Shown here piece after piece: positions 55,429-63,628 of a stretch of DNA of 64,000 nucleotides. Made by a program: the position numbers and the translations under genes. Origin of the DNA: Rhodococcus sp. Leaf278 (GTDB lineage Bacteria; Actinomycetota; Actinomycetes; Mycobacteriales; Mycobacteriaceae). The stretch covers positions 124,001 to 188,000 of the forward strand of contig NZ_LMRR01000041.1 of the NCBI RefSeq assembly GCF_001426085.1, read 5' to 3'. Numbering within the stretch: the stretch's first letter is position 1; each line of letters begins with the position of its first letter. Under the pieces are notes generated by a model. It did not search any database. It was not told the origin of the DNA and was given only the letters and a program-made list of their open reading frames with translations.

Positions 55429-55856
55429 GCGTCGTCCGATACCAGATGCGCGGACTCGCCCGCGGCAACCGTCATCCGCCATCCGCAGAGAGCGATGACG
55501 AGCCCCAGCACACCGAACGATCCATGCAGCCAACTCGTTTCACCGGTGACGGCCGTTTGCACGACAATCCACGCCACGAGGAGCACGCCGGAGATGTGGG
55601 CCATCGGACCCGACCGTCCGCCGCCCGCGAAGGCAGACGCGGCAGCAAGCCCCATAGGAATTCCGACGATCAGCACCAGCGAGAGTGCTGTGAGCGTCAC
55701 GGGCCACCCGGATTGTAGGTCGGGACTCAGATCGATTGCACCCGAGGCGAACCCGATCGCACCACCGAACGCATTGATCGACACGCCTCCACAGACGGCA
55801 CCGAGCCAAGGCCATCGGCGATTCTGCACGGTGAGCACTCGAGTCGTAGGCATCAT
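55425..55856 (-). CDS. Four-helix membrane protein, unknown
   Basis: The 143-residue product has about four transmembrane helices (near 18-40, 52-75, 85-103 and 112-130). No domain is recognised. It is first in an operon with the flavodoxin at 54928. Start codons at 55856 and 55853 are both possible. Confidence 0.78.
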   Translation of the reverse strand: MMPTTRVLTVQNRRWPWLGAVCGGVSINAFGGAIGFASGAIDLSPDLQSGWPVTLTALSLVLIVGIPMGLAAASAFAGGGRSGPMAHISGVLLVAWIVVQTAVTGETSWLHGSFGVLGLVIALCGWRMTVAAGESAHLVSDDA

Positions 55857-55890
55857 CTGTTCAGCTTGGTCGCGGCGCCATGCGCGAACT

Positions 55891-55905
55891 AGGGCACAAG
55901 GTCCC
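55891..55905 (-). promoter_or_regulatory. DosR-box-like site, identical to 58463
   Basis: On the minus strand this reads GGGACCTTGTGCCCT, exactly the 15-mer found at 58463-58477. It is 35 nt upstream of the membrane-protein/flavodoxin operon start and in the same orientation relative to it. Confidence 0.7.
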
Positions 55906-55921
55906 TGCTGGGCCGGGCGAT

Positions 55922-56095
55922 TCAGCGACCGAACAACGACCGCATGCTTCGGCGCTCCTTCATGGGCGGCGTCGAATCCTCACTGCAGGTGCAGCGATCG
56001 GATGCAGCAACCGTACGCATAACCGAGTCGACATGTTTGCCGCAACCGCCCCAGCCGGTCTTGTGGCATTTCTTGCAGGTGACGGGGTAACACAT
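55922..56095 (-). CDS. Small Cys-rich protein (zinc-ribbon-like)
   Basis: The 57-residue product has CxxC and further cysteines (CKKCHKTGWGGCGKHV; CTC) that fit a zinc ribbon. Similar small proteins are common in actinobacteria. AGGAGG lies 10 nt before the ATG at 56095. It follows the MBL-rhodanese gene by 32 nt in the same direction, so it may act in sulfur or redox handling. Confidence 0.78.
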   Translation of the reverse strand: MCYPVTCKKCHKTGWGGCGKHVDSVMRTVAASDRCTCSEDSTPPMKERRSMRSLFGR

Positions 56096-56127
56096 GAGAA
56101 TCCTCCTGGTAAAAAGTCGGTCGAAAG

Positions 56128-57519
56128 TCAGGCCGGAACGTGAGCGTCGGCCCAGGCGTTGTATCCGCCGAGCAAATCCGAGACGTCCTCGAATCCCTGT
56201 GCTCGGAGCAAGGATGCGGCCACGCTCGAACGCCATCCTCCGGCGCAGTGCATCACGATCGGCTTGCCGGTCGGCACCTGATCGAGGCGAGTTCGCAACT
56301 GGGCCAGCGGGATCGGGTTCGCCCCCGGTATCGTGCCGAAGTCGCGCTCACCGGGGTTGCGAATGTCGATGAGTGTCACGTCGTCCGCAGCGAGCATCAC
56401 GTCGAGCTGCTCGACCGTGGTGCGCGGTGCTGCCACGACCAATGTCGCGAGCTCGGCTGGAAACGCACCATCACGGCCGATTCCGAGGTATCCGGTCACG
56501 TTATCGGATCCGATGCGGGCCAACCGCAGTGCTGCCTCCTGCTCTTCGCCCGGATATGCGATGAGCACGATGCGGCCACCGACCTCCGCGACCATGCCGC
56601 CGGTTTCGGCGAAGCGACCGTCGAACCCCACGTTGATCGATCCGCGCAGATGGCCGGCAGCGAAGTCGTCCACACTTCGTGCGTCGAGCACTCGTGTGCC
56701 GGAAACCAGCTCGGCCTTCACTGCCTGTGGTGTCAGCGCGGGGATCGTGCGGCTCGGTGACAGCAGTGGGTGCACCTGCTTGTTCATGGCTGCGTCGGCG
56801 GAGAAGTACGACGGTGCCGCCGGTTGGCCGTCGGTCACGAGCGCGACGAAGGCATCCTCGGTCATCGGTTGCACCGACGGGTTGCTCGCGCGCTGTTCAC
56901 CGATGGTCGAGGTCAGCTCGGTGGACAGGTTCTTCCCACAGGACGACCCGGCTCCATGAGCGGGCATGACAACGACGTCGTCCGGCAACGCCAGCAGCGT
57001 GTTGTGCACTGTGCGGTACATCGCTCGGGCGAGGTCGGCGGTGGATCCGTCCCCCAGGTTCACCAGATCGGGTCGTCCGACATCGCCGATGAAGAGGGAA
57101 TCACCGGTCAGGACGGCGGTGGGTGTCACATCGGGGCGCTCCCGAACCAGCACCGAGATCGACTCCCAGGTGTGACCGGGCGTCGAGAGGATTTCGAGTT
57201 CGACGTCACCGAGGGACAACCGCACCCCGTCGCGCAGTCGCCGGATCGGGTAGTCGGTCTCGGCGGCCTCGCCGAAGCCGATCCAGGCACCGGTCGCGTC
57301 GACCAGTTCGAGATGGCCCGAAACGAAGTCGGCGTGGAAGTGAGTGTTGACGACCCCTTCGATGGTGAGTCCGTACTTGGCGGCGTCGTCGAGATACTCG
57401 GCGATGTCGCGACGCGGATCGACGACGATCGCACGTCCAGTGGTCTCGTCACCGATCAGATACGAAGCGTGGGAAAGACATTCGAGGTAGTACTGCTCGA
57501 GGATCACGGTTCCCTCCAT
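56128..57519 (-). CDS. MBL-fold hydrolase with two rhodanese domains (persulfide dioxygenase/CstB-like)
   Basis: The 463-residue protein has a metallo-beta-lactamase domain with THFHADFVSGH (about 59-69) and STPGHTWES, followed by two rhodanese domains. The second has active Cys in HCAGGWRSS (about 422); the first has no catalytic Cys (VLIAYPGEEQEAA). This is the architecture of persulfide dioxygenase-sulfurtransferases that detoxify sulfide. Two CstR-like palindromes lie just upstream, and a TauE/SafE exporter diverges from the same region. Confidence 0.88.
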   Translation of the reverse strand: MEGTVILEQYYLECLSHASYLIGDETTGRAIVVDPRRDIAEYLDDAAKYGLTIEGVVNTHFHADFVSGHLELVDATGAWIGFGEAAETDYPIRRLRDGVRLSLGDVELEILSTPGHTWESISVLVRERPDVTPTAVLTGDSLFIGDVGRPDLVNLGDGSTADLARAMYRTVHNTLLALPDDVVVMPAHGAGSSCGKNLSTELTSTIGEQRASNPSVQPMTEDAFVALVTDGQPAAPSYFSADAAMNKQVHPLLSPSRTIPALTPQAVKAELVSGTRVLDARSVDDFAAGHLRGSINVGFDGRFAETGGMVAEVGGRIVLIAYPGEEQEAALRLARIGSDNVTGYLGIGRDGAFPAELATLVVAAPRTTVEQLDVMLAADDVTLIDIRNPGERDFGTIPGANPIPLAQLRTRLDQVPTGKPIVMHCAGGWRSSVAASLLRAQGFEDVSDLLGGYNAWADAHVPA

Positions 57520-57566
57520 CCTGCTGTCGCCGAGCGCGTTTCACGGGGCGGTAGACACAGTGTGCA

Positions 57567-57602
57567 ATACCCCCTAGGGTATGTCAAGTACCCCTGGGGG
57601 TA
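57567..57602. promoter_or_regulatory. Two CstR/CsoR-type palindromes
   Basis: ATACCC-CCTA-GGGTAT (57567-57582) and TACCCC-TG-GGGGTA (57589-57602) are perfect inverted repeats, 21 bp centre to centre. They lie between the divergent MBL-rhodanese and TauE/SafE genes, as expected for a persulfide-sensing repressor. No CstR/CsoR gene is in the window. Confidence 0.75.
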
Positions 57603-57631
57603 TAGGATCACACCATCGATTGGAGAGAACG

Positions 57632-58405
57632 ATGACATTGGGGCTCGCGCTCGGGTTCGGCGCAGTGATCGGGATTCTCCTCGGCCTACTCGGTGGAGGC
57701 GGATCCATTCTTGCGGTCCCGGTGTTGGTGTTCACCCTGGGCCTCGGCGTGGAGGAAGCGATCCCCGTCTCGCTTATCGTCGTCGGTGCGGCGTCGGCGG
57801 TGGGAGTGATACCGAAGCTGCGAGCCCGCCGCGTCGAATGGCGGCTGGCGGCAGTGTTCGCTGCGACCGGCATTCCAGCGACCTTCGCCGGCAGCGCACT
57901 CGGCCGGTTGCTTCCGGAGAGGATCTTGCTGCTCGGCTTCGCCGCCGTGATGGTTGCCGCCGGAGCCCGGATGCTCGCCGAGCGAGGAGATATCGGAACA
58001 GCTTGCAAGACATCGGCATCGGGCATCAACTGGAGACACTGCGCTCCGCGGTCGATTCCGGCCGGCCTTGCTGTCGGATTCATGACGGGGCTGTTCGGCG
58101 TTGGGGGCGGCTTCCTCATCATCCCAGTGCTGGTGCTGATGCTCGGGATAGAGATGTCTGTCGCGGTCGGCACCTCGTTGGTCATCATCGTTGCCAACTC
58201 TGTCGCAGGCCTGTTCTCACACCTGAGCGGCACGACCATCGATTGGTCGATCACCTTTGCGTTCGCGGGCACCGCAGTCGTCGGCTCCCTCGTGGCCGCG
58301 CACTTCGGAACCCGGGTCGATACCGCACGGCTGCAACGCCTGTTCGCCTACCTGGTGTTCGCCGTGGCCGGGTACGTCGCCATCGACGCGGCTTTTCTGA
58401 GCTGA
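57632..58405 (+). CDS. TauE/SafE-family sulfite exporter
   Basis: The 257-residue polytopic protein shows the repeated TauE/SafE pattern: GFGAVIGILLGLLGGGGSI near the N terminus and AVGFMTGLFGVGGGFLIIP in the second half, with about eight helices. It may export sulfite or sulfonate produced by persulfide oxidation. GGAGAG precedes the ATG. It is divergent from the MBL-rhodanese gene. Confidence 0.9.
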   Translation: MTLGLALGFGAVIGILLGLLGGGGSILAVPVLVFTLGLGVEEAIPVSLIVVGAASAVGVIPKLRARRVEWRLAAVFAATGIPATFAGSALGRLLPERILLLGFAAVMVAAGARMLAERGDIGTACKTSASGINWRHCAPRSIPAGLAVGFMTGLFGVGGGFLIIPVLVLMLGIEMSVAVGTSLVIIVANSVAGLFSHLSGTTIDWSITFAFAGTAVVGSLVAAHFGTRVDTARLQRLFAYLVFAVAGYVAIDAAFLS

Positions 58406-58462
58406 TCTCGCCGTCGTCCGGCCCCATGTCGAGCCGGAACGGTGGGTAGCCGTCGACGTATC

Positions 58463-58477
58463 GGGACCTTGTGCCCT
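58463..58477 (+). promoter_or_regulatory. DosR-box-like site GGGACCTTGTGCCCT
   Basis: This 15-mer is 73 nt before the Rv1733c-like gene start and is repeated exactly, inverted, at 55891-55905. It matches 10 of 12 fixed positions of GGGACTTNNGNCCCT. Confidence 0.7.
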
Positions 58478-58549
58478 TACTTTCCGGTGCACGGCGTCGG
58501 AGACTCGTAATCGACGCCGAACACACGGCGGTGAGGGGTAGGTGACGGC

Positions 58550-59146
58550 ATGCACGCACAACTCGCGCACCGCTGGTGGCGCCAAGGTCCTTGGTCCACC
58601 AATCCGCTGATGCGACTGCCCGACAGGATCGAACGAACAGCCTTCGTCCTCGGTGTCGCGGTCCTTCTGTTACTGATACCGGTCGCTGCGACGATAGGAT
58701 CGGTGACCTACAGCGACCTGTCGCTGCGCTCGCAACAGCAACGGGCAGAATACGTTCGGGCCGACGCCCGAGTGATCGACGCTGTGCAGTCCACGGGTAC
58801 CGGCAGCGACAGCACGACGCTTGCCACCGGCATCGCGACAGTGCAGTGGAGTGCTCCGAACGGGTCCATTCGCTCGGAGTCGACCGAGGTTCCCTCGGAC
58901 GTGCAGATCGGGGAGACCACTCCCATCTGGTGCGACGCGAACGGAAACCTCGTGCCTGCGCCCGTCAGTGCGGTCGGTGCAGTCATCAACGGTGCCTCCA
59001 CGGCAATGTTCGTGTGGGTTCTCGGTGCGGTCTTCGTCGGATTCCTGGTTTACTTCACCACGGTGGCCGGTGACCGGGTTCGCATGCGGCACTGGGACAG
59101 TGACTGGAAAGACTTCATGCAGGCACGAAACCACCCCTCGCGGTAA
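58550..59146 (+). CDS. Rv1733c-like membrane protein
   Basis: The 198-residue protein has two transmembrane helices (near 34-54 and 150-172) around a hydrophilic loop, with the NPLMRLPDRIERTAF and PIWCDANGNLV segments of mycobacterial Rv1733c, a DosR-regulon membrane protein of unknown activity. The DosR-like box upstream fits that assignment. Confidence 0.85.
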   Translation: MHAQLAHRWWRQGPWSTNPLMRLPDRIERTAFVLGVAVLLLLIPVAATIGSVTYSDLSLRSQQQRAEYVRADARVIDAVQSTGTGSDSTTLATGIATVQWSAPNGSIRSESTEVPSDVQIGETTPIWCDANGNLVPAPVSAVGAVINGASTAMFVWVLGAVFVGFLVYFTTVAGDRVRMRHWDSDWKDFMQARNHPSR

Positions 59147-59199
59147 TGCCGTCGAGTCGACGCCCCACACCGAACTCTGCCTGACGTCATCGCGGTCGC

Positions 59200-59713
59200 A
59201 TGACCTTCGAGACGCTTGCCCTGTGTGCCGGGGTGGGATTGTTCGGCCCCCTGCTGGCATTTCCGCGCCGGCGCGATGTTCGTCGTCCTGCGTCATTTCG
59301 ACCTCAACGGACTGCGCCGCCGCGTCCATCATGTGTCCGCCCAGCGTAAGTTCGCGCTCGAATTGCGCCTCGACCTCGTGCTGCTGTTCGCCATCACCGA
59401 AGGGTTCCTGGGAACACTGTATTTCGTGTGGCTCGGCGCGTCCCTCGACCGCGCCCTCGGCAGCTACCCCAGCATGATGGTGCTGGGACTGGGTGCAATC
59501 GCGGTGCACGGTGCGATGCGTCTGACCGGCCAGCCCGTTGGACTTGGGATACTCGCGGCAGCCCAACTCGGCGTTCCGGTTTCGGCAGTGACTCTCGGCG
59601 CGCAGAGCGGCGTTCTGGCTCCCGGTGAGGGCCCGGCCATCGTGCTCGGAGCTCTGGTGACCATCGCGGCGGCGGCCGTTGCATCCCGGTTTGTCGCTCG
59701 CCGTCCTGCCTGA
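59200..59713 (+). pseudogene. Decayed cation:proton antiporter (CPA2-like) remnant
   Basis: Frame 1 from the ATG at 59200 reads MTFETLALCAGVGLFGPLLAFPRR, a typical antiporter N terminus, and stops at 59347. The shifted frame to 59713 carries GLRRRVHHVSAQRKFALELRL, ITEGFLGTLYFVWLGASLD and RLTGQPVGLGILAAAQLGVPVS, which are C-terminal parts of such antiporters. Middle segments are missing and the two parts are out of frame; about 170 codons remain of an expected 390. It is a relic with at least two deletions. Confidence 0.75.
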
Positions 59714-59811
59714 CCCGCGGGCCTGCGGCGGCGCAAGGCATTTGGGTGTTTCGAGTTGATCGAGACGGGGAACAGAGGACGTGGAACGATCGGCACGACG
59801 CGAAACGGATC

Positions 59812-60126
59812 ATGACGATGACAGATGACCAGGTCTGGCGCCTCAAGGGTGCGTGCATCGAAGACATGGATGCCTACGACTCGCAACAACTTCCCCGGCA
59901 CGGACGCAAGCGCGCAGAAAAGGCATGGCGACTGTGCGCCGATTGCCCGGTGTTGCGTAACTGCGCGGAGCAAACGGCGCGCGATATCGAGTCGGGTCGC
60001 ATTCCGGTCGGCGTTGTCGTCGCCGGTGCCGCATACCACGACAATGCGAGCAACGGTCGCCGGACCGATGCGTACCGCACTCTCGAGTTCCTGATCGGGC
60101 GCCCTCTGTCGAATCCCGCCGCCTGA
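59812..60126 (+). CDS. WhiB-family Fe-S regulator
   Basis: The 104-residue protein has the WhiB cysteines: one in KGACIED and a CADCPVLRNC cluster, followed by the conserved IPVGVVVAGAAY segment (usual GVWGG region). WhiB proteins bind 4Fe-4S clusters and partner with sigma factors under redox or NO stress. The ATG at 59812 was taken over an upstream in-frame codon because homology begins there; ATG 59818 is also possible. Confidence 0.85.
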   Translation: MTMTDDQVWRLKGACIEDMDAYDSQQLPRHGRKRAEKAWRLCADCPVLRNCAEQTARDIESGRIPVGVVVAGAAYHDNASNGRRTDAYRTLEFLIGRPLSNPAA

Positions 60127-60208
60127 TCAAGGCAGTCGTTCGATAACGCAGCGGTCACGAAAAGCTACGAACTCAGTAACGGCCGCAGCTCTGTTCGACG
60201 CGAATTCG

Positions 60209-60484
60209 GTGTGTCTTCTCGGGCTTGACCTGCGTCGCAGCCAAGCGCGCAACAATGCTTGCATGATCGCAGCGCACGTTACCCACCTCGGGCTGTCGGA
60301 TGATGTCCAGAGGGCACTGTCGCAGCGAGCACCGATAGAACAGGCCAAGGGAATGTTGATGGCAACGCATCGCATCGACGCCGACGCGGCATTTTCTCTG
60401 CTCGTGGACCGATCGCAGGGCACCAATCGCAAACTCCGCGATATCGCGCAGGAATTGGTGGACGAGGCCTCGACCGAAAGCTGA
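60209..60484 (+). CDS. ANTAR-domain RNA-binding regulator
   Basis: The product of up to 91 residues is essentially an ANTAR domain: ALSQRAPIEQAKGMLMATHRIDADAAFSLLVDRSQGTNRKLRDIAQELV. ANTAR proteins bind paired RNA hairpins to relieve transcription termination. It lacks the GAF sensor usual in actinobacteria. The start is uncertain: GTG 60209 or ATG 60263, neither with a clear ribosome site. Confidence 0.8.
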   Translation: MCLLGLDLRRSQARNNACMIAAHVTHLGLSDDVQRALSQRAPIEQAKGMLMATHRIDADAAFSLLVDRSQGTNRKLRDIAQELVDEASTES

Positions 60485-60496
60485 TTGTTCAGGCGA

Positions 60497-60526
60497 CCCC
60501 GTACGCTGTTTTTTCAACGCACGGGG
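60497..60526. terminator. Hairpin with T-rich loop
   Basis: CCCCGT (60497-60502) pairs with ACGGGG (60521-60526), with more imperfect pairing of CGCTG/CAACG around a TTTTTT loop. It is between the ANTAR gene and the convergent EAL-DICT gene. Confidence 0.45.
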
Positions 60527-60628
60527 CCTGAGCAATGCTGCAGTCCGGACTACTTCATTACCTGCTGTGCGGTATGCCCTGCCATGGCCGCCCGAAACAT
60601 CCCTTCCGGCGACACCATCGGGGGTATG

Positions 60629-61858
60629 TCAGAAACGCGCGAGAATCGCACGCGCACAACGGACTACGGTCGCTCGGTCGTACGACATGACGTAGTCGAA
60701 TTCACGGTCTGCGTCGGCCTCGCCGCGGTGCAGGTCGATTGCAGCGAGCACTCCGCAGAAGTGCGGCCCGAGCACCACCACGTTCCACTCCTCGACGAGT
60801 GAGTCCGCCGGATCGATAGGTGCATGCACGATGCCGCCTTCTTGCACGTACCCCATACCTACGCCGTACACGCCGGCATAGGAGATCTGCTCGGCCATCG
60901 ACACCCAGCGTGCGCGGGTGGTGGGAGTGAAGTGCTCGGCCCTCTGAAAAGTGCCGAGTATCAACGTTTCCGGTCCCGCCGATGCAGCCTGCATCTCGAG
61001 AGACGTGCTCATCGCAACCAGTAGGCGTTTGGTGCTTCGCGTGGCGATCTTGCCTGCGGCCGCGATGGCGTACGGCGACTCCAGCGCTGATGCCGGCGTG
61101 CTCCACGTGGGGAATGGCGGCATCACCTCGGCGGCATCGGCCGGCAGCTCCTCGGTCGATTGCGCGGCCGGGTAGAGCTCGCCCACCCCGTACGTCGCGC
61201 CGAGTCCCAGTGCGCGGCTGCGATGCAGCGCTGTATCGACTCCGCTGGCGACAACCACCGCGCCCGTTCGTTCGACCTGAGCGGAGACTGCGTGGGCAGT
61301 GCGCGCGGTCGACACGTCGGGGCGTGTGGACACCATGGTTTCCGCGAGGATGATCACGTCCGGTTCGATGAGCGGGAGCAGCGTCATCGATTGTGGTCGG
61401 CGGCCGACGTCGTCGACGGCGACAACTTTGCCGTCGCGCCGGGCCTTGTCGATCGACGCGAGAGTACGAGCCGGGCTGTCCACGAGAGCTGCTTCCGTGA
61501 CGACCACGATGTCTCGGCGGAGTTGCTCTTCGGTGGCGGAGTCGATAGCGGCGAGCGAGCCGACATCCATCGACACGAGCATCGGCAGTCGCACCGACTG
61601 CTCGCGTCGAGCGACTCTCCAGGCCAGGGCGTCGAGTTCACGTTTGGCATCCATGGCCCTCGCCGCGCGCTTGAGCGCGTCGGCCGAGGCGAGGGGACCG
61701 CCCTCCGGCCCACGCAGCTGCACCTCGATCGCTGCGAGAGCGCCATTATCCAGCCGACAGACCGGGGCGAAATACGGCTGCACCGTCAACTCTCCCGTGT
61801 CCGTGTCGACTGCGGATCCTGCTTCGGCCAGCGCGAACGTCACACCACAGTTTGACAC
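60629..61858 (-). CDS. Degenerate EAL domain fused to a DICT sensor
   Basis: The 409-residue protein has an N-terminal EAL-like domain (about 25-235) whose signature EALLR reads IEVQLRG and whose later metal residues are not evident, so it is unlikely to hydrolyse c-di-GMP. The C-terminal half (about 255-405) matches the DICT domain (ETLILGTFQRAEHF). It may bind a signal and act by contact. A GGDEF gene lies 1.8 kb away. The GTG start follows GGGGTGA. Confidence 0.78.
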   Translation of the reverse strand: MSNCGVTFALAEAGSAVDTDTGELTVQPYFAPVCRLDNGALAAIEVQLRGPEGGPLASADALKRAARAMDAKRELDALAWRVARREQSVRLPMLVSMDVGSLAAIDSATEEQLRRDIVVVTEAALVDSPARTLASIDKARRDGKVVAVDDVGRRPQSMTLLPLIEPDVIILAETMVSTRPDVSTARTAHAVSAQVERTGAVVVASGVDTALHRSRALGLGATYGVGELYPAAQSTEELPADAAEVMPPFPTWSTPASALESPYAIAAAGKIATRSTKRLLVAMSTSLEMQAASAGPETLILGTFQRAEHFTPTTRARWVSMAEQISYAGVYGVGMGYVQEGGIVHAPIDPADSLVEEWNVVVLGPHFCGVLAAIDLHRGEADADREFDYVMSYDRATVVRCARAILARF

Positions 61859-62292
61859 GGAAAATCACCCCCTGTCCGATGGGGGTAGATCGACATTTCA
61901 AACATCGTTTCCAGCAGCTTCTGCTCGCCCTCACGAGACTGGTCGACGGAGGTGTCACGGAGGACGTCGCGACTATCTCGTTTGGGTAACTTCACATAAC
62001 GATCCGATAACGGGCAACGCACTCGGCGGACGTGCCCTCTCGACCGCGTCGTCGACGACAAACCGGGACGAAAACCCGTGATGGAGTGGACTTTCGAGAT
62101 TCGAGCCCAGTTTCGTTACCATGGCATACAACAAACATACCGCCCGTATTGTTATTTGTCACAAGATTCAAATGAAACAATTCCGACATACGCTTCGCCG
62201 TCCTAACGTCCTTCCTGGCTACCGGAGTTCCGGTGCCACCGGCTGCCCTCGGAGGGCTCCGGAGTCGTTAACTGGACTTGGAGGATCGATCG
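61859..62292. other. 434-nt intergenic region, AT-rich in its middle
   Basis: No gene is seen. An inverted repeat (ACCCCC...GGGGGT) lies at 61867-61888 close to the EAL-DICT start, and a strongly AT-rich stretch at 62115-62185, out of keeping with the surrounding GC, probably holds the promoter of the secreted-protein gene at 62293. No -35/-10 pair could be assigned. Confidence 0.5.
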
Positions 62293-62802
62293 ATGACGCT
62301 CACCCCGCCGACCCGCTCTCGTACACTCGCCGCCGTACTCGCCGCCGTTGCCATCACGGGTGCGACGGTCGGGGCTGCCAGCGCCGGTGCCGCAACCATC
62401 TCGCCTGCCGGCACCGCCTTCTCAGCACCCGGAACAATCGTCGTGAGCACCCCGGCCTCGTTCGGAGTACCGGTGAGTTGCTCCATCGATCTCATCGGTA
62501 CCACCAGCGCCGACGGCTCGTCGGCATCCATCACCGACGCCAAGATCAGCGGTTCCAATCGTCTGTGCAACCTGCCCCAATTGAAGAACCTGCCGTGGAC
62601 CCTCACTCCCACCAGCGCCACTACCGGCGAAGTATCCAACGTGGGCTTTTCGCTGGTCGGGTACAACTGCGGCCCGGCCACGCTGGCCGGTTCGTTCGAC
62701 AACATGACCAACACTCTGACGTCGACCAACCAGCCGATGTCCGGTAACTGCACCGTCAACAGCCTGTCGGTCCAGCCGAATCCGGCGTTCACCCTGTCCT
62801 GA
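62293..62802 (+). CDS. Secreted PraB-like protein
   Basis: The 169-residue protein has a Sec signal peptide (to about ASAGA, residue 33), and a beta-rich body with cysteines (SCSIDL, RLCNLP, NCGPAT, NCTVN) resembling the alkane-oxidation activator PraB family. GGAGG lies 8 nt before the ATG at 62293. It precedes another secreted-protein gene by 47 nt. The family match is by pattern only. Confidence 0.7.
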   Translation: MTLTPPTRSRTLAAVLAAVAITGATVGAASAGAATISPAGTAFSAPGTIVVSTPASFGVPVSCSIDLIGTTSADGSSASITDAKISGSNRLCNLPQLKNLPWTLTPTSATTGEVSNVGFSLVGYNCGPATLAGSFDNMTNTLTSTNQPMSGNCTVNSLSVQPNPAFTLS

Positions 62803-62849
62803 CGCTCGAACTCGTCCGAAAAACAACCCATCAGCGATAAGGAACCCAC

Positions 62850-63569
62850 GTGAAGATCCGCAACAAGTCTGTCGTCACCATGGCGGCGCTGGCATCATCC
62901 GTCGCACTGGCAACGATGGTGGCTGCGCCGGCCAACGCTGCCGACACGCTTCCCATCACCTTTCAGGCAGACACGACGACGATCATCGCCAAAACCGGTC
63001 AGCCGGTCATCTTCCCGACCACCGACCTGGTGACCGACGTCGACCTGGTCGGCGGAACCGTCACCGGTTCGCTTGCCCTCCCCCAGGCATCGGCGAACCT
63101 GAAACTCGGCCCCGCCACGCTCGCCAAGTTCACCATTTCGATCATCGACGCGACCCCGGTCTCGGGCACCCTCGTCCAAGGCGGACCCGCTGAGGCACCC
63201 ACATTGGATCTCGATGTGGAGCAGAGCTTCAAAATTCGCATCGACTCGGTGAAGCCGCTGGGCATCGACACCGGATCGGCAGGGTCCGCCTCGCTCGACC
63301 TGATTCCCGCAGGTGCCAATTGCGTCACTGCGGAAACCACGGCCAACCTGACCGGTTCGCTCGATGCGATCGATCTGATCCAGAACAACCAGACCGACTC
63401 ACATGTGAAGGGCACCTACACGATTCCGCAGTTCCAGAACTGTGGCGCATTCACCTCGGTGCTCAACGCCATCATCGCCGGCCCCGGCAATACCCTCGAC
63501 GTGCATCTGACCAACCCGGTCTTCGACGTCGGAACGCAGTCTGCGATCGCAGCCGAGGTGGCTCGCTAG
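62850..63569 (+). CDS. Secreted beta-rich protein, unknown
   Basis: The 239-residue protein has a signal peptide (to about PANA, residue 30) and a mature domain of mostly beta-strand character with two cysteines (ANCVTAE; QNCGAF). AAGGAA precedes the GTG start. It is in an apparent operon with the PraB-like gene and ends before a strong terminator hairpin. No function is recognised. Confidence 0.8.
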   Translation: MKIRNKSVVTMAALASSVALATMVAAPANAADTLPITFQADTTTIIAKTGQPVIFPTTDLVTDVDLVGGTVTGSLALPQASANLKLGPATLAKFTISIIDATPVSGTLVQGGPAEAPTLDLDVEQSFKIRIDSVKPLGIDTGSAGSASLDLIPAGANCVTAETTANLTGSLDAIDLIQNNQTDSHVKGTYTIPQFQNCGAFTSVLNAIIAGPGNTLDVHLTNPVFDVGTQSAIAAEVAR

Positions 63570-63588
63570 AACAAGCAACACCGACTCG

Positions 63589-63628
63589 CAGCGTCGATCG
63601 GTTCCGAGTGCGGAACCGATCGACGCTG
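63589..63628. terminator. Perfect 18-bp hairpin, bidirectional terminator
   Basis: CAGCGTCGATCGGTTCCG (63589-63606) and its exact complement (63611-63628) flank a 4-nt loop AGTG. It separates the secreted-protein operon from the convergent GGDEF gene, whose stop is the next base. Confidence 0.88.

Noticed and set aside
59200-59713. Programmed frameshift in the antiporter-like sequence
   Set aside because: Middle domains of the family are missing altogether, so a single frameshift cannot restore the protein.
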